A stretch of 64,000 nucleotides of DNA from Hymenobacter profundi (lineage in GTDB: Bacteria > Bacteroidota > Bacteroidia > Cytophagales > Hymenobacteraceae). The notes below the pieces were generated by a model that saw only the letters and a program-made list of their open reading frames with translations, was not told the DNA's origin and made no database searches. The translations under genes were made by a program, and so were the position numbers. Where the stretch lies: assembly GCF_019334315.1 (NCBI RefSeq), contig NZ_JAHWGL010000012.1, positions 1 to 64,000 of the forward strand, in the 5' to 3' direction. Below are positions 8,550 through 15,680 of the stretch, piece by piece (the stretch's first letter is position 1; each line of letters opens with the position of its first letter).

Positions 8550-10136
8550 ATGGCGGGAGGAAAAGAAACTCCACGGCAGAAGATGATTGGCATGATGTAC
8601 CTAGTACTGACTGCACTTCTAGCCCTGCAAGTAGACTCAGCAATTCTGCTGAAATTCAAATTCTTGGATGATGCGCTGTTTGGCATCAACCAGAAGGTTG
8701 AGAAAGCAAATGGTAATGCCGTAAAAGGCATTCAGGCACAGGTTGAAAAGAACCGCAACCAAGCCAGCGATTTGGCAGTGCTGAAGCAAAGCGAAGAGAT
8801 TCGGGAACGCAGCAAAGCAATGGTTGCTTACCTGAACGATGTACGCGATAAGCTGGTAGTAGCTACCGAGAATAAAAAAGGCCAGAATGCGTACAATAAC
8901 ATGGATGCTAATGATAAGGTAGCAAACGCCATGTTGGGCCAGAACAAAAACGGTTTAGCCTATCCCCTAAAAGGCAAACTGAATGAGTTCTCTAGCTACA
9001 TCAAAGGTTTCGTGCCCGGCGCTACTCCTCTAGCTCTAGATGCCAAAGAGGACCCTTTGACCGCTGCTGACCCAGCACAGAAGACGAAAGACTTCGCTGA
9101 GTTAAACTTCGAAAAGACGCCTCTTGTAGCTGCTTTAGCTGTGCTATCGCAGAAAGAAGCTGAGGTATTGAAGTACGAATCGGATGCTTTGGCTGCACAA
9201 GCTGCTAAGGTAGGTGGTACCACCATCGTATTTGACAAAGTAGGCGCTTTCGCTAGTGCAGAGTCAAACACAGTAGCTGCCGGCACAAAGTATAAAGCAG
9301 AGCTCTTCCTTACTGCTTCGGCCTCGAACCTGAAGCCTACGATGACTCTGAATGGTTCGCCATTGTCAGTAGATCCTAACGGTCACGGTAAAGTAGAGTT
9401 CACGGCTACCCCTGGTGGTTTTGATGCAGCTGGTAACGCCAAAAAGCAGTGGTCAGGTACGATTCGCTTCAACCAGAATGGTCGCGACACAACTTTCAAA
9501 GTAACGGTTCCATATACTGTTACTAAGCCAGTAATGCAGATTCAATCGGCTTCGGTACAAGCTTTGTACTTCAAGTGTGGCAACAAGCTAAGCGTACAGG
9601 TTCCTGCTTTGGGTGCTCAATACAAGCCTAGCTTCTCTGCCTCGGGTGCTGCCTCTATCCCTGGTTCGAAAACGGGTGAAGTGATGCTGGTGCCTAACTC
9701 GCGGGAAGTGACTCTGAACGTAAGCAGCAGCGGTAACGCTATCGGTTCGCAAACCTTCCAGGTGCGTCCAGTTCCGAAGCCTGATATCAAATGCGTAGTA
9801 GGTGGCCGTGAGGCTAACGAAAAGCAGGGTACTCCAATTACTGCCGTGCGTAACCTATCGCTGCGTGCTATCCCGGATGCCAGCTTTGCCAACTTCCTAC
9901 CTGAAGACGCCCGTTACCGGGTAACTAGCTATGAAGTAACATTGGTACGTGGTCCACGTCCTGTAATGCCTTCTCGCACTATCAGTGGTCCCGATGCTAA
10001 CTTGAGCGATGTAGTAAACACTGCTAAGCCTGGCGACCGTCTATACATTCAAGTGAAGGAAGTGAAGCGTATGAACTTCCAAGGCCAGCAGGAAGACGTA
10101 AACATGGGCAAACAGTTCAATATTCCGCTGATCTAA
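8550..10136 (+). CDS. gldM: type IX secretion / gliding motor protein GldM
   Basis: Partner of GldL: one N-terminal membrane helix (MMYLVLTALLALQVDSAILL) and a long periplasmic rod of four domains reaching the GldKN ring. The 528 residues begin MAGGKETPRQKMIGMMYLV, nearly invariant in the family. The helical first periplasmic domain is followed by Ig-like beta domains (from about residue 220), ending with a domain around SYEVTLVRGPRP and a terminal INIP-like strand (QFNIPLI). Length agrees with other GldM proteins. Confidence 0.96.
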   Translation: MAGGKETPRQKMIGMMYLVLTALLALQVDSAILLKFKFLDDALFGINQKVEKANGNAVKGIQAQVEKNRNQASDLAVLKQSEEIRERSKAMVAYLNDVRDKLVVATENKKGQNAYNNMDANDKVANAMLGQNKNGLAYPLKGKLNEFSSYIKGFVPGATPLALDAKEDPLTAADPAQKTKDFAELNFEKTPLVAALAVLSQKEAEVLKYESDALAAQAAKVGGTTIVFDKVGAFASAESNTVAAGTKYKAELFLTASASNLKPTMTLNGSPLSVDPNGHGKVEFTATPGGFDAAGNAKKQWSGTIRFNQNGRDTTFKVTVPYTVTKPVMQIQSASVQALYFKCGNKLSVQVPALGAQYKPSFSASGAASIPGSKTGEVMLVPNSREVTLNVSSSGNAIGSQTFQVRPVPKPDIKCVVGGREANEKQGTPITAVRNLSLRAIPDASFANFLPEDARYRVTSYEVTLVRGPRPVMPSRTISGPDANLSDVVNTAKPGDRLYIQVKEVKRMNFQGQQEDVNMGKQFNIPLI

Positions 10137-10183
10137 GCATTGCTTAACTGAACGAAACGCGGCGATTTACTGATTACTACGGT

Positions 10184-11137
10184 ATGAACAAGATTCTCTC
10201 TTTGGCTGCTCTGGCAGCAGGCCTCACGCTGTCGGTAGCAGCTTCGGCACAGGAACAAGCTACTACCGCGAGCAGCAATGGCTCGTACCGTCCGATTCCG
10301 AATTCGGATATCATGTTCAGCAAAACTATCTGGCGCGCTGTTGACCTACGGGAAAAGCAGAATAAGCCAATGTTTGCCGAGGGTAAAGAAATCAGCCGCA
10401 TTATACTGGATGCCGTGAAGCGCGGTGAGTTGCAAGCTTATGCTAATGACTCGCTGACTCGGACGCTAACACCAGCCCAAGTACAGGCCAATGCTTCTTA
10501 TGTAGAAGAAACACAAGGCCTAACTGATGCTGAGAAAGCTGCCGGTTTCACAGATGCTGACTTAGGCGGCGGAAGTGACGACGGTTGGGGTAGCAGCAGC
10601 GGTGGTGGCGATGGTTGGGGTGCTCCAGCGAAAAAGTCCACTGCCAAGGGTAAAAAAGGAGCTACTACTAAAAAGGTAGCTGCTGCTCCTCCAAAGCCGG
10701 CTGCGCCACCTAGCTATGAGTATCGTCCTAAGGACTTGTACCAAATGGAATTGAAAGAAGATATGATCTTCGACAAGAAACGGTCGCGGATGTATCACGA
10801 CATCAAATCCCTCACGCTGGTAGTGCCTTCTACGCTGCCTTCCAACGCTTCGGGTATTGAGAAGCCCATTGGCACGTTCAAGTACAGCGACTTGGTTCGG
10901 GTGTTCCGTAACAATCCTACTAGCGCCATCTGGTTTAACCCTCAGAACGACGCACAGCACAAGAACTTGGCAGACGCGTTTGAGTTGTGGCTGTTCAATT
11001 CGTACATCGTGCGAGTGTCGAACCCAAACAACGCACGCCTCGACGAAATCTACGGTGGTCAGCAGCAAGGTATCCTGGCTTCGCAACAAGCTGCCGCTGA
11101 TTTGATCGAGTATGAGTACAACCTGTGGAGCTTCTAA
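10184..11137 (+). CDS. gldN: type IX secretion protein GldN (PorN)
   Basis: Periplasmic ring partner of GldK, 317 residues with a signal peptide (MNKILSLAALAAGLTLSVAASA). The family core is recognisable at RPIPNSDIMFSKTIWRAVDL, YRPKDLYQMELKEDMIFDKK and the final WLFNSYIVRVSNPNN to the C-terminus. Between the two halves (about residues 125-178) sits a low-complexity linker of Gly/Ser with two DGWG units, then Lys/Ala/Pro-rich sequence, which looks longer than in the family's usual members. Last gene of the operon, closed by a strong terminator. Confidence 0.94.
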   Translation: MNKILSLAALAAGLTLSVAASAQEQATTASSNGSYRPIPNSDIMFSKTIWRAVDLREKQNKPMFAEGKEISRIILDAVKRGELQAYANDSLTRTLTPAQVQANASYVEETQGLTDAEKAAGFTDADLGGGSDDGWGSSSGGGDGWGAPAKKSTAKGKKGATTKKVAAAPPKPAAPPSYEYRPKDLYQMELKEDMIFDKKRSRMYHDIKSLTLVVPSTLPSNASGIEKPIGTFKYSDLVRVFRNNPTSAIWFNPQNDAQHKNLADAFELWLFNSYIVRVSNPNNARLDEIYGGQQQGILASQQAAADLIEYEYNLWSF

Positions 11138-11192
11138 GACCACAGATTAACTCGGATTTTAGCGGATTACACAGATTTAGTAACTGATCCGC

Positions 11193-11243
11193 TTATAAAT
11201 AAAAAGCCTCAACCAATAATTGGTTGAGGCTTTTTATTTATAA
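11193..11243. terminator. bidirectional terminator between gldN and uvrC
   Basis: An essentially perfect palindrome of 25-bp arms centred on 11218 (core AAAAAGCCTCAACCAAT and its complement), with T runs on both sides. It serves the convergent gldN (+) and uvrC (-) genes. Confidence 0.92.
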
Positions 11244-11259
11244 ATTTTTACGCAAAAGG

Positions 11260-13074
11260 CTATTCCAATGCAGCAGATTCTTGGTCAGCAAAGTAATTGA
11301 GTAATACTTTAGCTTTGGCTTTTCCTACTTCTGCCACTAATTCCAACTCAGTAAGCTCCTTAATCTTTTTAACAGACTTGAATTTGGAGAGAAGCTTATC
11401 AGCTGTAACAGGACCTAGGCCTTTCACATCTGTTAGCTCTGTTTTAAGGGTAGCAGCGTCGCGGCGGCTACGATGGAAGGTAATGCCAAAGCGGTGTACC
11501 TCATCGCGCATTCGTTGGAACAGGCGTAGGCTTTCGCTTTTTTTATCGATGTAAAGGGGTAGGGGGTCGTTGGGTACGTAAATTTCTTCCAAGCGCTTAG
11601 CAATACCAATGACAGCCATTTGGCCCCATAGGTTTAGATCTTTCAGCGCTTTCACAGCCATGCTAAGCTGGCCCTTGCCCCCATCTACGATAACCAGCTG
11701 GGGTAGGCTGGCACCTTCGTCTACAAGGCGACGGTAGCGGCGCGTTACGACTTCGTACATCGAATCGAAGTCGTTGGGGCCAATCACCGTCTTAATATGG
11801 TAATGACGGTAATCCTTCTTGCTAGGGCGGGCATTACGGAAACACACCATCGCAGCCACCGGGTTATCGCCCTGGAAATTGGAGTTGTCGAAGCACTCAA
11901 TGTGTTTGGGTAACTCCGTGAGGCGCAAGTCCTTCTTAATAGTTTCCATGATCCGTACCTCGTTCAAGTCTTTGGAGCGGTCGTTCATGCTTTCCTTCTC
12001 CTTGCGCAGGTACAGCACATTTTTGAGGCTTAGCTCTAAGAGCTTGCGCTTGTCACCGATCTGTGGCTGAGCCACTGTTACGCCGGGTAGGGGCAGATCG
12101 GGTAGGGGTACGTTGGTCAAGACTTCCTTTGATTGGCTCTCGAACTCCTCGCGCATCTGCATGACCAAGGGCGCCAGGATATCCGCGTCCGACTCATCCA
12201 GCTTCTTCACTACCTCCAACGACTGCGTTAAGATGATAGAGCCGTTCATCACTTTGAGGTAGTTGATAAACGCTGATTTTTCGTTGGACGCAATGCTGAA
12301 TACGTCGATGTTTGACAGCGACGCGTTGACAACTGTTGATTTGGCCTGGAATTCTTCCAGCTTATCCAACTTTTGCTTGAACTGATGCGCTAGCTCATAC
12401 TGCTGATCCTGAGCGGCGGCGGTCATTTTCTCCCGGAAGTAGGCCCGCGCTACCGTCAGGTTACCGTTCAGAATATTCCGAATCTGTGCAATGTATTGAT
12501 TGTACGTTTCTTCATCCTGCAAGCCCTCGCATGGCCCTTTGCAGTTGCCAAGATGATACTCTAAGCAAACTTTAAACTTACCAGCTTCTATATTTTGAGG
12601 CGACAGGTTATAGGTGCAAGTCCGCAACGGATACAACGCTCTGATTAGCTCTAGTATCACGTTCATGGCTGTGAGGTTGGCGTAGGGGCCGTAATAGCGA
12701 CCATCGCCGGGCTTCTTGTTGCGGGTTGGGATGAGGCGCGGAAACCGCTCGTTGGTCAGCAGTAGGTAGGGATACGTCTTGCCATCTTTCAGTAGGATGT
12801 TGTACTTGGGCTGATGCTGCTTGATGAGGTTGTTCTCTAACAAGAAAGCTTCCGACTCATTGTCCACAATGGTGAACTCGATGCGCTTGATGTTCTTGAC
12901 CAGTTGCTGGGTCTTTTTGTTATGATCCTGCTTGGTGAAATAGCTGCTTACGCGCTTGCGTATATCTACCGCCTTGCCAACGTAGATAATGCCCTCATCA
13001 TCAAAGTATTTATAAATACCAGGACGATGGGGCAAATGGCGAATCTGTTCTTGCAGGTGGGCGTTGGCAGCCAT
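11260..13074 (-). CDS. uvrC: excinuclease ABC subunit C (UvrC)
   Basis: Makes both incisions in nucleotide excision repair. The 604-residue protein has the N-terminal GIY-YIG nuclease (RPGIYKYFDDEGIIYVGKA, R39-like region DIRKRVSSYF), a cysteine-containing stretch CLEYHLGNCKGPCEG, a UVR domain around residues 195-240, the RNase H-like endonuclease domain (ECFDNSNFQGDNPVAAMV, LVIVDGGKGQL) and C-terminal helix-hairpin-helix motifs (DVKGLGPVTADKLL). The start codon is preceded by CTACCCT, a context shared with several other starts here. Confidence 0.97.
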   Translation of the reverse strand: MAANAHLQEQIRHLPHRPGIYKYFDDEGIIYVGKAVDIRKRVSSYFTKQDHNKKTQQLVKNIKRIEFTIVDNESEAFLLENNLIKQHQPKYNILLKDGKTYPYLLLTNERFPRLIPTRNKKPGDGRYYGPYANLTAMNVILELIRALYPLRTCTYNLSPQNIEAGKFKVCLEYHLGNCKGPCEGLQDEETYNQYIAQIRNILNGNLTVARAYFREKMTAAAQDQQYELAHQFKQKLDKLEEFQAKSTVVNASLSNIDVFSIASNEKSAFINYLKVMNGSIILTQSLEVVKKLDESDADILAPLVMQMREEFESQSKEVLTNVPLPDLPLPGVTVAQPQIGDKRKLLELSLKNVLYLRKEKESMNDRSKDLNEVRIMETIKKDLRLTELPKHIECFDNSNFQGDNPVAAMVCFRNARPSKKDYRHYHIKTVIGPNDFDSMYEVVTRRYRRLVDEGASLPQLVIVDGGKGQLSMAVKALKDLNLWGQMAVIGIAKRLEEIYVPNDPLPLYIDKKSESLRLFQRMRDEVHRFGITFHRSRRDAATLKTELTDVKGLGPVTADKLLSKFKSVKKIKELTELELVAEVGKAKAKVLLNYFADQESAALE

Positions 13075-13153
13075 AGGGTAGAGTAAGTCGGAAGTTCCTA
13101 GTGCGTACGCACTGGTAGGAACAGGAGATTCAGTAAGAAACTGTGGCCTATAG

Positions 13154-13198
13154 AAACAGCAAATGGCGAGTGTTTATCACCGCCATTTGCTGTTTTTT
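13154..13198 (-). terminator. terminator after the PBP1A gene
   Basis: A 15-bp stem AAACAGCAAATGGCG paired with its complement around a 12-base loop. It lies just past the stop codon of the penicillin-binding protein gene and before uvrC on the minus strand. Confidence 0.75.
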
Positions 13199-13211
13199 AT
13201 GAAAAGATGCC

Positions 13212-15551
13212 CTAAATATCCTGATTGCGGATATCTTCTAGTTTCACTTGGTTGAGCTTCTGGTCGTCTGGGATGGTGTCGCGCTGACCAGCGCCGTAGT
13301 AGCGGCTGCAATCAATTTCCACAGTCAGCGGCTTTGCTGGCTTCGGAAACGGACCGGTGCTAATGCCGATGTTCTTATTGTCGGCATACACCTTCTTCAT
13401 AAACAAGCCATAGAGGGGTAGGGCCATGCGGGCACCCTGGCCGTCGCGGCCGGAGCGGAAGTGAATGCTACGGTCCTCGCCGCCTACCCACATGCCGCAC
13501 ACCAAGTCGGGCGTGATGCCCATGAACCAGCCATCGGAATAGTTACTGGTGGTGCCAGTCTTGGCGCCCATTTCGTAGGGGAATTTGAAGCCAGTTTTCA
13601 GAATGGTGCTGGTGCCGCCGCGCTCTGTGGTAGAAGCTTGCAGCAAGTAGGTCATCAGGTAGGCCGTTTCTTCGCTGATAGGCGTGCGGGTTTGCGGCAC
13701 GAATTCAATCAGCGTATTGCCATTTTTATCCTCGATGCGCGTCACCATCATGGGGGCGGTCCACACGCCTTTGTTCACGAAGGTGCCATAGGCGCCGCAC
13801 AGCTCAAATACGCTCACGTCGCTGGAACCGAATCCTACCGCTGGCACCGCCTCAATAGGAGAAGTAATACCCAAACGTTCGGCATATTCTACTACTGTTT
13901 TCGGGCCTACCTTTTGCACCAGAAAGGCCGTGATAGAGTTCATCGACCGCGCCAATGCCTGCCGAATCGTATACATCTGGCCAGAGTATTTGCCCTCGAA
14001 ATTTCGGGGCGTATAGCTAGGCCGGCCCGCCTCGGCAGGAAACGTTACGGGTACGTCGGCCACTTGGTAGCAGGGCGAGTAGCCCTGGTCGATGGCTGCC
14101 AGATACACAAAGGGCTTGAAGGTAGAACCCGGCTGGCGCATGCCCTGCTTTACGTGGTCGTACTTGAAGTAGCGGAAATCGTTGCCGCCTACCCACGCCC
14201 GGATCTGCCCATTCAGCGGGTTCATGGCCATGAATCCGGTTTGTAGGAAACGCTTGTAGTACGCCAGTGAGTCCATCGGCGACATCGTCACTTCCTTTTC
14301 GCCTTGCCACGTGAAGACCGTCATCTTGTACTTCTTGCGCAGATAGTAGTTGATGGAGTCCTTATTGCCATCGAAGCGGTTGTTGAGCGAGCGGTAGCGG
14401 CCCGTACGCTTGATGGCGGTTTGCAGGAAATTTGGAATCACGCGGCCGTTCTCATCGCGCCAAGGCTGCTGGCCCTTCCACACCCGGTCAAACAGCTTTT
14501 GCTGCTGCTTCATGTGCTCGGCCACGGCTTGCTCGGCGTACTTCTGCATACGCGAGTCGATAGTCGTGTAAATCTTCAGGCCGTCGGCATAGAGGTCGTG
14601 GTCGGTTTCGCGGGCCCATTGTAGCAGAAGCTTGCCTAGCTCGGTGCGGAAGTAGGGCGCAATCCCTTTGTTCTGATTCTCGACGCTGTAGTTGAGCTTG
14701 ATGTTGGTGGCAACGGCCTTTGAATACTCGGGCTCCGAGATGTAGCCATACTTCTGCATCTGGCCCAGCACCCAATCACGGCGGCGCTTGGAACGCTCTG
14801 GGTTACGAACGGGATTAAACCACGATGGCCCGTTTACCAAACCCGCCAGCAAGGCTGATTCTTCTAATTTCAGGTCTTTAGGCTTCTTATTAAAGAACGT
14901 CTTGGCGGCTACGTTGATACCGAAGGCATTCGAGCCAAACTCGGCTTGGTTGAGGTACATGCGCAGGATTTCGCGCTTGGTGTAGTTGCGCTCCAGGCGC
15001 ACGGCCATAATCCACTCTTTGGTCTTCACAATGAGTACGCGCAAGCCTTTGGTGTCATTCAGCAGGCCGTCGTTCAGGTCCTCCCGTGTACGGAACAACA
15101 GCTTGGCCAACTGCTGCGTGAGAGTAGAGCCACCTCCGCCTTTGCTACCCGTCAGGATGCCGCTAGCCACCCGGCCCATTGCTTTCAAGTCGATACCCGA
15201 GTGGGCCTCGAAGCGCACGTCTTCGGTGGCAATCAGAGCGTCGATCAGGTTTTGAGGTAAGTCCTTGTACTCGGCGGGCGTGCGGTTTTCGCGGAAGTAT
15301 TTACCCATCAGCGCGCCATCGGCCGAATAGATTTCGGAAGCCAGCTCGCTTTTTGGGTTTTCCAGCGTTTTCAGATTAGGCATACGCCCAAACAGGTTCA
15401 GAAAGTTGACGCTGACAGCCCAGACGTACAGAACGAACAGCGCCAGCCCGCCCCCAAACAGCACCCACAGCGTCCGGGTGATGCCCTGGAAGCGGTGGCT
15501 TCGCTGAGGTTTGCGCGAGGAGGGTTTATTCTTCGTGGCAGGATAGGCCAT
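13212..15551 (-). CDS. mrcA: class A penicillin-binding protein (PBP1A-type)
   Basis: Bifunctional peptidoglycan glycosyltransferase and transpeptidase, 779 residues, with one N-terminal membrane helix (LWVLFGGGLALFVLYVWAV). The glycosyltransferase domain shows ATEDVRFEAHSGID and GGSTLTQQLAKLLF; the transpeptidase domain has the SxxK motif in RQPGSTFKPFVYLAA, the SxN motif in ARSMNSITAF and the KTGT motif in GAKTGTTSNYSDGWFMG. A short Lys/Arg/Pro-rich cytoplasmic tail precedes the helix. It is followed upstream by the TPR lipoprotein gene on the same strand, 129 bases away. The gene symbol is by analogy with E. coli. Confidence 0.95.
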   Translation of the reverse strand: MAYPATKNKPSSRKPQRSHRFQGITRTLWVLFGGGLALFVLYVWAVSVNFLNLFGRMPNLKTLENPKSELASEIYSADGALMGKYFRENRTPAEYKDLPQNLIDALIATEDVRFEAHSGIDLKAMGRVASGILTGSKGGGGSTLTQQLAKLLFRTREDLNDGLLNDTKGLRVLIVKTKEWIMAVRLERNYTKREILRMYLNQAEFGSNAFGINVAAKTFFNKKPKDLKLEESALLAGLVNGPSWFNPVRNPERSKRRRDWVLGQMQKYGYISEPEYSKAVATNIKLNYSVENQNKGIAPYFRTELGKLLLQWARETDHDLYADGLKIYTTIDSRMQKYAEQAVAEHMKQQQKLFDRVWKGQQPWRDENGRVIPNFLQTAIKRTGRYRSLNNRFDGNKDSINYYLRKKYKMTVFTWQGEKEVTMSPMDSLAYYKRFLQTGFMAMNPLNGQIRAWVGGNDFRYFKYDHVKQGMRQPGSTFKPFVYLAAIDQGYSPCYQVADVPVTFPAEAGRPSYTPRNFEGKYSGQMYTIRQALARSMNSITAFLVQKVGPKTVVEYAERLGITSPIEAVPAVGFGSSDVSVFELCGAYGTFVNKGVWTAPMMVTRIEDKNGNTLIEFVPQTRTPISEETAYLMTYLLQASTTERGGTSTILKTGFKFPYEMGAKTGTTSNYSDGWFMGITPDLVCGMWVGGEDRSIHFRSGRDGQGARMALPLYGLFMKKVYADNKNIGISTGPFPKPAKPLTVEIDCSRYYGAGQRDTIPDDQKLNQVKLEDIRNQDI

Positions 15552-15680
15552 GGGAGAATTGGTAGTTAAGAAGTAGAAATGAAGTAATAAATGAAAAGTT
15601 GTCCAACCTAATAATCTGATTTATAACCAAAAATGTTGCTAACAGCGGCGGTGGGGCTTCCATCAATACTTCACCCAAAA

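Noticed and set aside
10562..11143. Open frame of 193 residues antisense to gldN
   Set aside because: The plus-strand frame is a recognisable GldN; the antisense product has no signal or motif and spans the low-complexity linker.
13461..14246. Open frame of 261 residues on the plus strand within the PBP gene
   Set aside because: Antisense of the transpeptidase domain; composition is not protein-like.
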